A stretch of DNA of 64,000 nt, from contig JBLHGU010000002.1 in assembly GCA_047615875.1 (NCBI GenBank), forward strand, positions 47,703 through 111,702, given 5' to 3'. Positions 43,752 through 53,214 of the stretch are shown here, piece after piece (within the stretch, counting starts at the first letter, position 1; each line of letters starts with the position of its first letter). The position numbers and the translations under genes are program-made. The stretch comes from JBLHGU01 sp047615875. Its GTDB lineage: Bacteria > Pseudomonadota > Gammaproteobacteria > Arenicellales > CAJQKF01. The notes below the pieces were generated by a model that had not been told where the DNA came from, made no database searches, and was given only the letters and a program-made list of their open reading frames with translations.

Positions 43752-46025
43752 ATGTTTTCCTGGATGGATTATCTGCACCATCTTATTTTCTTCCATAGCC
43801 AATGTAGCTGCAAATTGTCTCGATATATGATTGAATTCTTTACAAAAACCGATCAGTCTGTGCCCGCCCGACGAACGTTGAGTATGCGGGTAATTACTCT
43901 GGTCGCTGTCATTATTGGCTTCGGTATTTTGGCACCTGCCTCAACTCCGACCCAGGCGGCAATTTCCCCTGGCTCGATGGATATCGAGAAAAAGCATATT
44001 TTCGCCTCTCGCTTGATCAAGGATTATCTGGAACGGCGGCACTATCGTCGAGTACCCTTAGACGATGATTTATCCGAGCGGGTGCTGGATCGATTTCTAG
44101 AAGTTCTAGATCCGGATAAACTGTATTTTCTACAACAGGATATCGACAAATTTAATGAAATTCGCTTCGAATTTGATGATTTCCTTCGTCACGGACAACT
44201 TGAACCCGCATTCGCCATATTCCACGTTTATCGCACCCGTTTAAATCGGCAAATTGATGTCGCTCGAAAGTTACTCAGTAAGAATTTCAACTTCGATCGT
44301 GATGAACAATGGTTGGTGGACCGTGAGCAGCGACAATGGGCGGAGAATTCTAACCAGCTAAATGAGTTATGGCGTAAACGGGTCAAGAACGATCTACTTT
44401 CTCTGGTTATCTCAGGCAAAAAAGAATCCGAGGCTCGCGAAACCCTGGCCACGCGTTACAAGCAGCTCGGCAATCGTACAGAGCAACTGAACGCCAACGA
44501 TGTTTTTCAGTTCTACATTAACGCCTACCTGACCACTGTAGAGCCTCATACTAGCTATCTCTCCCCACGTGCCTCAGAAAACTTCAAGATTCGTATGAGC
44601 CTTTCTCTTGAAGGCATTGGCGCGGTATTACAAACCGATAATGAACACACACTGGTAAGAAGTGTAGTGCCAGGTGGTCCCGCAGATTTATCCAGTCAAC
44701 TACATTCTGGAGATCGCATCGTAGGCGTTGGCCAGGGTACTGATAACGATGTTCTGGATGTTATTGGTTGGCGTCTGGATGATGTAGTCGATTTAATTCG
44801 TGGACCGAAAGGCAGCATTGTTCAATTACGCGTGCTACCCGAAAAAGCTGGATTGACTGGCGAAAGTAAAGTGGTAGTTATCACTCGGGATAAAATCAAA
44901 CTTGAAGAGCAGGCCGCGAAGAAATCTATTCTTGAATTTGACCATGACGGTGAAACGTTCAAATTTGGCGTTATTGATGTCCCCACTTTTTACGCTGATT
45001 TCGAGGGGCGAGCCAAAGGCGATCCACAGTACCGAAGCACAACTAAAGATGTGCGCAGACTGATTGATGAATTAGCCAAAGAAAGCATCGATGCTTTAAT
45101 TGTCGACTTGCGTGGAAATGGCGGCGGCGCACTATCTGAGGCTATTTCGTTAACTGGCCTGTTTATAGAATCCGGCCCAATCGTTCAAGTTCGGGACACC
45201 ACCGGGCATATCAAAGTTAATATGGATCCGGACCCTTCGGTTGCCTACACTGGCCCTCTCGCAGTAATGGTAGATCGTAGCAGCGCCTCAGCTTCTGAAA
45301 TTTTCGCCGGAGCAATTCAAGATTATCATCGAGGACTCATACTGGGTGAACCAACATTTGGTAAGGGCACTGTACAAAACCTGGTTAATCTAAGCCGACA
45401 TAGTCGAAACGATACGCCGCTAGGTCAACTTAAACTAACAGTCGCGCAGTTCTTCCGTATTAATGGCGAAAGTACTCAACATCGCGGTGTTGTGCCAGAC
45501 ATACAATTTCCCACTGCCCTGGATTCCCAGGATAAAGGTGAACGAGCCTACGAGAATGCACTACCCTGGACAAAAATCAAACCAGCTGACTACGATGCTT
45601 ATCTTGGCATCGGCGATTCTGCCACCCTCGCGCATCTCCTGCGTGAGTTTGATGCGCGAAAAGACTCCACTCCAGGGTTACGCTATATCCAGGAGGCAGA
45701 AGCCTTCGGTGTGAAGAATCGTAATTTAAAATCTATCAGCCTGCTGGAAAGTAAACGCAGAGCCGAGCGAGAGCAGCGAGAAGAAGAAAGCACGTCCATT
45801 GAAAATCGACTGAGAGTAGCACTTGGTGTGGAGATTCCCTCGGATGAAGAGAAGGACGAGGAGGAGACCGCTTCAATAATTGAGGATTCGCAGAAAAGGC
45901 CAGACTTTCCACCCGACATTTTGCTCGAAGAAGCCGGTCATATCCTCGCCAACATGATTCGGTTTGTTAATTCAGACTCTGCCCTGGTTGATTCCAGTTT
46001 GAAGCTGAATCAGAAGAAAAATTAG
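43752..46025 (+). CDS. prc: tail-specific (carboxy-terminal processing) protease
   Basis: A periplasmic S41-family protease of up to 757 residues. The N-terminal helical region has FLEVLDPDKLYFLQQDID and EPHTSYLSPRASENF; the PDZ domain is around 275-360, with GDRIVGVGQG; the catalytic Ser is in VDRSSASASEIFAGAIQ and the Lys is in GEPTFGKGTVQN. The C-terminus is Glu/Lys-rich. A signal-peptide-like segment is MRVITLVAVIIGFGILAPA at about 45-63, so the real start may be 43827 or 43884. The first 25-44 residues look non-coding in character. avtA follows 15 nt later. Confidence 0.93.
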   Translation: MFSWMDYLHHLIFFHSQCSCKLSRYMIEFFTKTDQSVPARRTLSMRVITLVAVIIGFGILAPASTPTQAAISPGSMDIEKKHIFASRLIKDYLERRHYRRVPLDDDLSERVLDRFLEVLDPDKLYFLQQDIDKFNEIRFEFDDFLRHGQLEPAFAIFHVYRTRLNRQIDVARKLLSKNFNFDRDEQWLVDREQRQWAENSNQLNELWRKRVKNDLLSLVISGKKESEARETLATRYKQLGNRTEQLNANDVFQFYINAYLTTVEPHTSYLSPRASENFKIRMSLSLEGIGAVLQTDNEHTLVRSVVPGGPADLSSQLHSGDRIVGVGQGTDNDVLDVIGWRLDDVVDLIRGPKGSIVQLRVLPEKAGLTGESKVVVITRDKIKLEEQAAKKSILEFDHDGETFKFGVIDVPTFYADFEGRAKGDPQYRSTTKDVRRLIDELAKESIDALIVDLRGNGGGALSEAISLTGLFIESGPIVQVRDTTGHIKVNMDPDPSVAYTGPLAVMVDRSSASASEIFAGAIQDYHRGLILGEPTFGKGTVQNLVNLSRHSRNDTPLGQLKLTVAQFFRINGESTQHRGVVPDIQFPTALDSQDKGERAYENALPWTKIKPADYDAYLGIGDSATLAHLLREFDARKDSTPGLRYIQEAEAFGVKNRNLKSISLLESKRRAEREQREEESTSIENRLRVALGVEIPSDEEKDEEETASIIEDSQKRPDFPPDILLEEAGHILANMIRFVNSDSALVDSSLKLNQKKN

Positions 46026-46040
46026 GCTAGATTTTCATTC

Positions 46041-47306
46041 GTGCAGTTTTCTCAATTTGGTGATTTTCTAGCCGGTGGATCCGGCATCGTCCAGCTAATG
46101 GAAGATTTGGGTGGAGCGGCGCATAGCGAGCAGCCTGTCTACATGCTGGGTGGTGGCAATCCCGGCGCCATTCCGCAGATTCAAACTTATCTGCAATCGG
46201 CAATGGCGAACCTGCTGAAACAACCTGATCTGTTTAACAGCATGACGGGTAGTTATGATAGTCCCAATGGAGATGCCGGGTTCAGGCAGGCGATTGCATC
46301 TTTTCTGAATGACCAATATGGTTGGCAGATTAGTCTGGAACACATCGCTGTCACCAACGGCAGTCAGTCTTCTTTCTTTACGCTCTTTAATACTTTTTCC
46401 GGTCAGTATGCGGATGGTAAGCAGCGTAAAATCCTGTTACCGCTAACACCTGAATATATTGGCTACACAGACACCGGTTTTGGCAAGGATCTATTCGTAT
46501 CCAATCAACCAACCATTGAACTGCTTGATGATCACATGTTTAAGTACCATGTTGATCTACCAAAACTTAATATTGACGAACAAATTGGGGCTGTTTGTGT
46601 ATCTCGACCAACCAACCCCACAGGCAATGTTCTGACTAACCAGGAGATTGAAATACTTAGACATGAATGTCGCACTCAAGGTATTCCACTTATTATCGAT
46701 GGTGCCTACGGCACACCCTTTCCAAACATCATTTTCACTGAAGCCGTGCCCATCTGGGATCATGGCATCATTCTCTGCCTGAGTTTATCCAAGCTCGGCC
46801 TGCCAGGGGTTCGTACCGGAATCGTAATTGCCGACCCGGCACTTATTCAGGTGATCTCTGCCAGCAATGCTATATTAAGTTTAGCACCAGGAAGTTTCGG
46901 CCCATCTCTTTTAACTGAGGCAGTTAATAGTGGCGATATAAAACGTTTATCCGACAATTATGTAAAGCCTTTTTACTTTCAGAAGGTGCAACAAACTGTA
47001 AGCCTGTTGCACGAACGATTGCGTGGCCTGCCCTACCATATTCACCAACCAGAAGGCGCTATATTTCTATGGCTATGGCTGGAAGATTTACCTATTACCA
47101 GCAATGAACTTTATAACCGCCTAAAACAACGTGGTGTTTATGTTATTGCTGGTGAACATTTCTTTCCCGGACTGCCAGACAACGGTCAATGGCGTCATCG
47201 CCATGAATGCCTGCGGCTCAGTTATGCTCAGGATATTGAAGTAGTTACCAAAGGTCTGGAAATTATCGAAGACGAGGTTAGAAAGGCTTATTCAGAAAGT
47301 CTTTGA
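46041..47306 (+). CDS. avtA: valine--pyruvate aminotransferase
   Basis: A 421-residue PLP-dependent class I/II aminotransferase making valine from 2-oxoisovalerate and alanine. Segments characteristic of AvtA are YMLGGGNPGAIPQI, SMTGSYDSPNGDAGFRQA, SRPTNPTGNVLTNQE, IIDGAYGTPFPN, SLSKLGLPGVRTG (PLP Lys) and a C-terminal RHECLRLSYAQ. The start is GTG at 46041. Its 3' end overlaps the minus-strand NUDIX gene by 29 bp. Transcription from prc is likely, given the 15-nt spacing. Confidence 0.92.
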   Translation: MQFSQFGDFLAGGSGIVQLMEDLGGAAHSEQPVYMLGGGNPGAIPQIQTYLQSAMANLLKQPDLFNSMTGSYDSPNGDAGFRQAIASFLNDQYGWQISLEHIAVTNGSQSSFFTLFNTFSGQYADGKQRKILLPLTPEYIGYTDTGFGKDLFVSNQPTIELLDDHMFKYHVDLPKLNIDEQIGAVCVSRPTNPTGNVLTNQEIEILRHECRTQGIPLIIDGAYGTPFPNIIFTEAVPIWDHGIILCLSLSKLGLPGVRTGIVIADPALIQVISASNAILSLAPGSFGPSLLTEAVNSGDIKRLSDNYVKPFYFQKVQQTVSLLHERLRGLPYHIHQPEGAIFLWLWLEDLPITSNELYNRLKQRGVYVIAGEHFFPGLPDNGQWRHRHECLRLSYAQDIEVVTKGLEIIEDEVRKAYSESL

Positions 47307-47853
47307 GTTGATCCCAGATAGGCCCAACAGACTCTGCCAATAGGTCGGGATTGTTTTGCAGCCAATCTTCGACCTTCTCTGTAGTAAACCACCGCCCCTC
47401 ATCAATTTCCTGCGGATGTAGTATGAATGGACCTTCGTGACGACAACGATACACGGCAGTAAACTCATAGCCCGTTGCTGCAGTAGCCGGCAATGTAAAT
47501 AGCCATTGCGGTTGTTGGCTTAGACAAACACCAATTTCTTCTTTTGTCTCGCGCACGACACTTTGATCGTAGGTCTCACCGGCATCAACATGTCCTGAAA
47601 CTGATGAATCCCAAAGCCCAGGATTGTTATCTTTTAGCATCGAGCGTTTTTGCAGAAAAATCTCACCAATTCTATTGAATACCATTAGATGCACCGCACG
47701 ATGCATAAGAGCGAGTCGATGAATCTCGCCTCGTGTCATCGTATTAATCACTTCGTCCTGAGTATTTACAACATCGAGCAATTCCTGGGATACATCGAAA
47801 GTATATTTATCTGTTCGTTCTGCAGGGGTTTTATTGGTTTTCAGTTTAGACAT
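47278..47853 (-). CDS. NUDIX hydrolase (YfcD/Idi-like)
   Basis: A 191-residue NUDIX protein. The Nudix box is GHVDAGETYDQSVVRETKEE, completed by IGV. HRAVHLMVFNRIGEIFLQKRS before it, followed by NPGLWDSS, is characteristic of the YfcD and isopentenyl-diphosphate-isomerase-like branch; substrate is unknown. It overlaps the 3' end of avtA tail-to-tail. An NTF2-like gene is just upstream on the same strand, 9 nt away, making a two-gene operon likely. Confidence 0.88.
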   Translation of the reverse strand: MSKLKTNKTPAERTDKYTFDVSQELLDVVNTQDEVINTMTRGEIHRLALMHRAVHLMVFNRIGEIFLQKRSMLKDNNPGLWDSSVSGHVDAGETYDQSVVRETKEEIGVCLSQQPQWLFTLPATAATGYEFTAVYRCRHEGPFILHPQEIDEGRWFTTEKVEDWLQNNPDLLAESVGPIWDQLKDFLNKPF

Positions 47854-47862
47854 GCCAGGTTG

Positions 47863-48225
47863 TCACTTGCGGTTTTTTATGTAGGAGCGTTTTTCCAGGA
47901 TTTTCCTGTCTCTAAAGGTAAATAAATCACAGCCATTCATTTCCACAAGCTGCCCATCAGCTCGGGTTGCGGTAAATGTCCATTCAGAACAACCACTGTC
48001 GCCATCTGCAAAATGATGGCCATTGACGAAATGCACATCAGGAAGATCTGTCCACACTTCAATAAAACGCTGCCTTACCTGTTCAGATCCCTGATATCGG
48101 GTGCCCCAACGCTCTGTACCGCCGCCGGTTTCAAAAACACAGTCATCGGTCATAAAAGACATTATTTTATCAATATTGTGGGCATTCCAGGCTTCAACAT
48201 AATCTGCAAGAAGTTGTTTGCTCAT
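47863..48225 (-). CDS. nuclear transport factor 2-like (SnoaL-type) protein
   Basis: A 120-residue single-domain protein. It begins LADYVEAWNAHNIDKIMSFMTDDCVFE and ends with FTFRDRKILEKRSYIKNR, the typical alpha+beta cone of NTF2-like SnoaL proteins. These include cyclases, isomerases and many of unknown function; no specific activity can be assigned. It starts the two-gene unit with the NUDIX gene. Confidence 0.82.
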   Translation of the reverse strand: MSKQLLADYVEAWNAHNIDKIMSFMTDDCVFETGGGTERWGTRYQGSEQVRQRFIEVWTDLPDVHFVNGHHFADGDSGCSEWTFTATRADGQLVEMNGCDLFTFRDRKILEKRSYIKNRK

Positions 48226-48300
48226 GTCACATTCCTATTGGTTAATGGTGTATAAATAGTGCATAAATAGTACCCTCCAATAGCCCTCGAGAAGAACACT

Positions 48301-48918
48301 TTGAATATAGATATTCTAAAGTCAGCAGAAAAACAATTTCTTAAACGCTACCCCGGTGGCTTTAATGATCCGGGTATGCAAGATATTTTACGCAAACACA
48401 AAGTAGAGTCGATGATCGAATTGAGCAGAGAAAAATTCTCCAAGCGGGCATTTTCTGACCCTCAGGAGATTGCCCAGGATATGGTTAAAGTTATCAGTCG
48501 AGCGTCCATGGTCTCCATGTTCGAGAAACCTAAATTTCGTGATTTCGTCAAAACACTAACCAACAAAGAAATTAATGCGCTTGCCGATGGGCTAAAAAAA
48601 CTCCTCCACGGTGATCAACTAAAGGGTTTTAACAAGCTTGTCGACATTCTAAAAATAGGCAAGTTGGCCAAGTGGTCTCTGATCAGCATTATTCCTAATT
48701 ACTACCACCCGAATACTGAAGTATTTATGAAACCAACTACAGTCAAAGGGGTCATCGACCACTTTGAATTAAAAGGACTGAGCTATCACCCAACTCCTGA
48801 TTTCGAGTTCTACGAAACCTATAGAGCACAAATTGAACAAATGAAAACCCATGTAGATGACAGTCTGGCACCTAACAATGCCGCGTTTAGTGGATTTCTG
48901 ATGATGAGCCTAAAGTAA
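48301..48918 (+). CDS. conserved hypothetical protein, 205 aa
   Basis: I do not recognise this protein. It is soluble, basic in its first half and helical, starting MNIDILKSAEKQFLKRYPGGF with repeated KxxKF patterns (EKPKFRDFVKTLTNKEINAL) and a C-terminal aromatic segment FELKGLSYHPTPDFEFYETY. The start is TTG at 48301, preceded by GAGAAGA at a suitable distance; no ATG is available near the start. It stands alone between divergent NTF2-like and convergent SDR genes. Confidence 0.72.
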   Translation: MNIDILKSAEKQFLKRYPGGFNDPGMQDILRKHKVESMIELSREKFSKRAFSDPQEIAQDMVKVISRASMVSMFEKPKFRDFVKTLTNKEINALADGLKKLLHGDQLKGFNKLVDILKIGKLAKWSLISIIPNYYHPNTEVFMKPTTVKGVIDHFELKGLSYHPTPDFEFYETYRAQIEQMKTHVDDSLAPNNAAFSGFLMMSLK

Positions 48919-48933
48919 CTTGCCCCTTCAAAG

Positions 48934-49620
48934 CTAAGGCAATAGTGCACCACCGTCAACATCGATTGTAGTACCCGTTACAAATTTGTTGAATAACTGA
49001 AAGATTACCGCCTCTGCCACCTCGGACGGAAGCCCCGCCCTTTGAATAATATTGCTACTGGTTGATTCGCTAAGAAAGTTGACACGTGCTTCATCAGCAT
49101 GCAAAAACATCGGTGTATCTATCACTCCGGGCGAGACCGCATTGATCCGAAGCGGGGAAATTTCGACCGCCACGGCTCGAACAAAGCCTTCTACGGCATT
49201 ACCAACGGTGGAAATTGCTGACATGCCTGGCGTACTCTTTCGCGCAGGATAACCAGATATCAGCGTGATGGCGCCATCTTCACTCATATGCTCAGCAGCC
49301 AATCGAACCGAATTAGTGTAACCCCAAAGTTTTGCGAAGGAGTTCTGGAAATCATCCAGATCCATCTGCAGAAAAGGCCCACCTGCCCTGGGGCCACCGG
49401 TGGCGGCATTGACCAGAAAATCGAATGGTGCATGCCTTTGAAAAAGGTTCTCTAAACCCTCGCGATCGAGCACATCGACCTGCTCTACCGGATAATCTTT
49501 CGAGTCAGACTCTCGACGACTGGCAGCAATGACACCTATGCCTTTTTCATGCAATGCCCTTGCCACCGCCTCGCCAATACCAGATGTACCACCCAATATA
49601 ATAGCTTTTTGTTGTTTCAT
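48934..49620 (-). CDS. short-chain dehydrogenase/reductase
   Basis: A 228-residue Rossmann-fold oxidoreductase. The cofactor loop is GGTSGIGEAVARAL, NAATG sits at strand 4, and the C-terminal INAVSPGVIDTPMF is conserved. In the active-site region the usual YxxxK is not obvious; ISGYPARKSTPGMSAIS has S and K but Met instead of the catalytic Tyr at the expected spacing, so it may be a divergent or inactive SDR. The ATG at 49620 overlaps the hmgA stop by 4 nt (ATGA). Cotranscription with hmgA is therefore likely. Confidence 0.85.
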   Translation of the reverse strand: MKQQKAIILGGTSGIGEAVARALHEKGIGVIAASRRESDSKDYPVEQVDVLDREGLENLFQRHAPFDFLVNAATGGPRAGGPFLQMDLDDFQNSFAKLWGYTNSVRLAAEHMSEDGAITLISGYPARKSTPGMSAISTVGNAVEGFVRAVAVEISPLRINAVSPGVIDTPMFLHADEARVNFLSESTSSNIIQRAGLPSEVAEAVIFQLFNKFVTGTTIDVDGGALLP

Positions 49621-50942
49621 AATTTGTATTGCCTTTTTAAATTTTTCCAACAGTCAACATAATCATGTTGTCTTGCCTCATTATTCCACCCATAGTCAGT
49701 CATTCTAAATGGATAGCGTGATTCAAACATAAATGCCAGAGTGTTTTGAGATTGTTGAGGGGATAGATCAGCTTTTGAAGCTTTCTCAAAAACATCCGCG
49801 TCAGGGCCATGGGCGGACATACAATTATGCAGGCTGGCCCCCCCTGGTAAAAAACCTTCTTGCTTGCCATCATAAACACCGTGAATCAAACCCATGAATT
49901 CACTCATGATATTGCGGTGAAACCAGGGTGGTCGAAAGGTGTTCTCTGCAACTATCCAGCGAGGTGGGAATACAACAAAATCCAGGTTAGCCACTCCTGG
50001 TGTATCCGATGACGATGTTAAAACCGTATAAATCGACGGATCCGGGTGATCATAGGAAACCGATCCCATCACATTGAAACGTGCGAGGTCATATTTGTAG
50101 GGAAATGATGTCCCAACCCAGGCCACTATGTCCAACGGCGAGTGCCCAATGCTACTTCGGTGCAAGTTACCGCCGAACTTACAGACTAATTCGAAATCTC
50201 CTTCACGATCCTCAAAAGCCGCGACTGGAGCCAGAAAGTCTCGGTCATTGGCAAAACCATCAGAGCCAACCAGGCCTCGCTCTGGAAGGGTAAGACTAGC
50301 GCCATAGTTTTCAGCGACGTAGCCACGGCTTTCGCCATCAGGCAAAACCACTCTGAATTTCATACCACGGGGAATAACCAATATTTCACCGGCACAAACC
50401 TCTAGAACGCCACATTCTGTATGGGCTCTAAAACGACCTAATTGAGGAACAATGAGTAATTCACCGTCTGAATTGTAGAAAAACCTGTCCAGCATCGACT
50501 CATTGCAAAGATACATGTGAATGGCCACGCCAACCTGAAGCTCTGCTGACCCATTTGCCGCAATAGTGGTTAACCCATCTACAAAATCTGTGGCATTCGT
50601 CGGTGGAGAAAATGGATTCCAGCGCGTTTGGTTAGGAACAGGCGGCATTTCCTGCACTGGAGCGCTACGAATGAGACCCTGTAGAGTCGGCTCAAACCGG
50701 GACTGTACAACAGATGGTCGAATACGATAAAACCAGCTGCGTCGATTTATATGACGAGGGACGGTAAACGCACTGCTAGACAACTTTTCAGCATAAAGCC
50801 CAAGGGGGACTTGCTGCGGAGAAAACTGTCCCTGAGGAAGTGCCCCCTCGACGGCTTCGGACTCATGTTCGTTAGCAAAACCCGAGAGATACTTAAAGGT
50901 TGCGGGGTCGTTACGCTCTGGAGAATGCTGTACTTCCGACAT
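49617..50942 (-). CDS. hmgA: homogentisate 1,2-dioxygenase
   Basis: A 441-residue Fe(II) dioxygenase that opens the ring of homogentisate in tyrosine and phenylalanine degradation. It starts TFKYLSGFANEHESEAVEGALP, typical of HmgA. Iron ligands lie in PPWFHRNIMSEFMGLIHG (His, Glu) and GASLHNCMSAHGPD (His). Maleylacetoacetate isomerase and fumarylacetoacetase are not in the window. It diverges from metY and overlaps the SDR gene. Confidence 0.95.
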   Translation of the reverse strand: MSEVQHSPERNDPATFKYLSGFANEHESEAVEGALPQGQFSPQQVPLGLYAEKLSSSAFTVPRHINRRSWFYRIRPSVVQSRFEPTLQGLIRSAPVQEMPPVPNQTRWNPFSPPTNATDFVDGLTTIAANGSAELQVGVAIHMYLCNESMLDRFFYNSDGELLIVPQLGRFRAHTECGVLEVCAGEILVIPRGMKFRVVLPDGESRGYVAENYGASLTLPERGLVGSDGFANDRDFLAPVAAFEDREGDFELVCKFGGNLHRSSIGHSPLDIVAWVGTSFPYKYDLARFNVMGSVSYDHPDPSIYTVLTSSSDTPGVANLDFVVFPPRWIVAENTFRPPWFHRNIMSEFMGLIHGVYDGKQEGFLPGGASLHNCMSAHGPDADVFEKASKADLSPQQSQNTLAFMFESRYPFRMTDYGWNNEARQHDYVDCWKNLKRQYKL

Positions 50943-51098
50943 TGATCATTGATTCAATATGGTTATGGAAAAATCAGTATAGTAATATTCCATGCACACC
51001 ACAATATGCAACTCTTCGACTTGGAAAATGGCGTTACACTAATTTTCACAGTGTATTATTATCGTACTCAAACTCTCTAGAATTGACTGGAACAATTA

Positions 51099-52394
51099 AT
51101 GACCTCAGCAAAAACATTTAATTTCGACACGCTCAGCCTGCATGCAGGCCAGCACCCAGACGAAACTACCGGGGCCAGAGCAACGCCGATTTATCAGACA
51201 GCCTCTTATGTATTTAAGAGCCCAGACCATGCTGCGTCAATATTCAATGTTGAGCGAACCGGACATGTTTACTCACGCATCACCAACCCTACCTGCGCGG
51301 TAATGGAAGAGAGAGTATCTGCGTTGGAAGGTGGAGTTGGTGCTATTGCAACCGCTAGTGGTCAGGCGGCCTGTTTTCTCGGCATCAGTGCAATCGTCAG
51401 CGCTGGTGAGCACATTGTGGCTTCGCGTTCACTTTATGGTGGTACCCACAACCTGCTGGAATATACTTTGCCCCGCTTTGGTATTGAAACCACCTTTGTA
51501 GATCCCCGTGATCCGGATGCATTTGCCGCAGCAATACAACCAAATACCCGACTGGTTTTTGGCGAAATACTGGGCAATCCGGGACTTGAAGTGCTCAACA
51601 TTGAGGCAGTCTCCCAGGTGGCCCATGATGCTGGTCTGCCCTTGATGATAGACAACACATTCGCAACCCCTTACTTGTGCCGACCCTTTGATCACGGTGC
51701 CGATATTATTTTCCACTCTGCAACTAAATTTCTTAGCGGGCATGGTGTGGTAATTGGCGGCGTCCTGGTAGACAGCGGTAAATTCGACTGGATTGGATCG
51801 GGCAAGTTTCCGACTCTTACCGAGCCCTATGAAGGATTCCACGACATGAACTTTGCAGAGGAGTTTGGCCCCAGTGCATACATTACACGAGCACGTAAGG
51901 AAGGCGCACGCGATTTCGGCGCATGTATGAGTGCTACTACTGCATTCTATATCCTGCAAGGACTGGAAACCCTGTCATTACGCATGGATCGCCATGTAAG
52001 CAACACGCGAAAAATTATTGATTTTTTGAATCAGCATGAAACTGTGGACTGGGTTACCTATCCTGAGTTACCGGATCATCCGGATCACGAACTCGCCAAA
52101 AAACTGCTGCCTAAAGGTTGTGGCGCAGTATTTGCCTTCGGCGTAAAAGGTGGTCGCGCAGCTGGACAAAAATTTATAGAGAAACTGGAAGTATTCTCTC
52201 ACCTAGCCAATGTCGGCGATGCCAAATCACTGGTTATTCATCCAGCCAGCACCACCCATCACCGAATGGATGCGGCAGCCCTGGAAGCCGCAGGCATCAG
52301 CGAAGGCTTGATCAGGCTCTCTGTCGGCATTGAGGATTCGGAAGATTTGATCGAAGATTTAAACAAGGCACTTCACGCGGCGTCAAGAGTATGA
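51099..52394 (+). CDS. metY: O-acetylhomoserine sulfhydrylase/aminocarboxypropyltransferase
   Basis: A 431-residue PLP enzyme of the Cys/Met metabolism family that makes homocysteine from O-acetylhomoserine and sulfide. Features are TLSLHAGQHPDETTGARATP, YSRITNPTCAVMEERVSALEGG, the PLP region MIDNTFATPYLCRP and Lys in IFHSATKFLSGHG, and the C-terminal HPASTTHHRMDA and LIRLSVGIED. The size (about 430) fits MetY rather than MetB/MetC. It shares a 4-nt ATGA overlap with the following hydrolase gene. Confidence 0.94.
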   Translation: MTSAKTFNFDTLSLHAGQHPDETTGARATPIYQTASYVFKSPDHAASIFNVERTGHVYSRITNPTCAVMEERVSALEGGVGAIATASGQAACFLGISAIVSAGEHIVASRSLYGGTHNLLEYTLPRFGIETTFVDPRDPDAFAAAIQPNTRLVFGEILGNPGLEVLNIEAVSQVAHDAGLPLMIDNTFATPYLCRPFDHGADIIFHSATKFLSGHGVVIGGVLVDSGKFDWIGSGKFPTLTEPYEGFHDMNFAEEFGPSAYITRARKEGARDFGACMSATTAFYILQGLETLSLRMDRHVSNTRKIIDFLNQHETVDWVTYPELPDHPDHELAKKLLPKGCGAVFAFGVKGGRAAGQKFIEKLEVFSHLANVGDAKSLVIHPASTTHHRMDAAALEAAGISEGLIRLSVGIEDSEDLIEDLNKALHAASRV

Positions 52395-53191
52395 GCACAA
52401 ATTTAAAACTGAATATCGACGGCAAATCCGGCTATATTTATACTGGCGCACGCCCTTTCGACGCATCCAAACCTACTGTAGTATTTATTCATGGCACTGG
52501 CATGGAACATTGTGTATGGGTATTACCATCGCGTTATTTTGCTCGACATAACATTAATGTTTTGGCAGTTGATTTACCTGGCCACGGTCAGTCAGAAGGG
52601 CCGACCTATGACAACATTCCCGATATGGCAGACTGGGTAGTTAAAGTACTCGACAGCATGGGTGTACAACAGTCTGCCGTTGTTGGGCACAGCATGGGTT
52701 CACTGGTTGCCTTCGATGTAGCTAGAAGATATCCGGATCGGGTACGTTCGTTGGGGCTGGTGGGAAGTGTACTGCCATTGCTGGTAAATGACCCCTTGCT
52801 GGATTCCTCAGCCATTGATAGTCACGATGCCATCGATATGCTGACCTATTGGGGTTACAGTCGTTCCGCTCAAATGGGCGGCAACGAGACCCCAGGTATG
52901 TGGATGGTGGGTGGTACGGTACGACTACTGGAGCGAGCCGCGCCTGGTGTAATTAACGCCGGGTTACGTGCCTGCAATGAGTTCATTATCGATACAGACA
53001 ACACGCCACCACTAGCGGTTGATACGCTGCTTATTCAGGGTGACAAGGACATTATGACACCCATTCGGGCTAGCCAGTCATTGAAGAGTTTGTTACCGAA
53101 TCTACGCAATACGGTACTCAAAGGCAGTGGACACTCGTTAATGATGGAACGACCCGATGAACTACTCGATGCGTTGATTACTATTGTTTAG
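52391..53191 (+). CDS. alpha/beta hydrolase
   Basis: A 266-residue alpha/beta-hydrolase. VVFIHGTGMEHCVW holds the oxyanion HG; VDLPGHGQSEG follows; the nucleophile is GHSMGSLVAFDVARRYP; the acid is in LIQGDKDIMTP; and the His is in GSGHSLMMERP. It overlaps metY by four bases, so it is translationally coupled. The sequence is too short and differently built to be homoserine acetyltransferase MetX. Its substrate is unknown. Confidence 0.85.
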   Translation: MSTNLKLNIDGKSGYIYTGARPFDASKPTVVFIHGTGMEHCVWVLPSRYFARHNINVLAVDLPGHGQSEGPTYDNIPDMADWVVKVLDSMGVQQSAVVGHSMGSLVAFDVARRYPDRVRSLGLVGSVLPLLVNDPLLDSSAIDSHDAIDMLTYWGYSRSAQMGGNETPGMWMVGGTVRLLERAAPGVINAGLRACNEFIIDTDNTPPLAVDTLLIQGDKDIMTPIRASQSLKSLLPNLRNTVLKGSGHSLMMERPDELLDALITIV

Positions 53192-53214
53192 TATCCAGCG
53201 GCAGTTCGTTAACC

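Noticed and set aside
52391..53191. MetX (homoserine O-acetyltransferase), because it is coupled to metY
   Set aside because: At 266 residues it is too short, and the nucleophile region and lid do not look like MetX.
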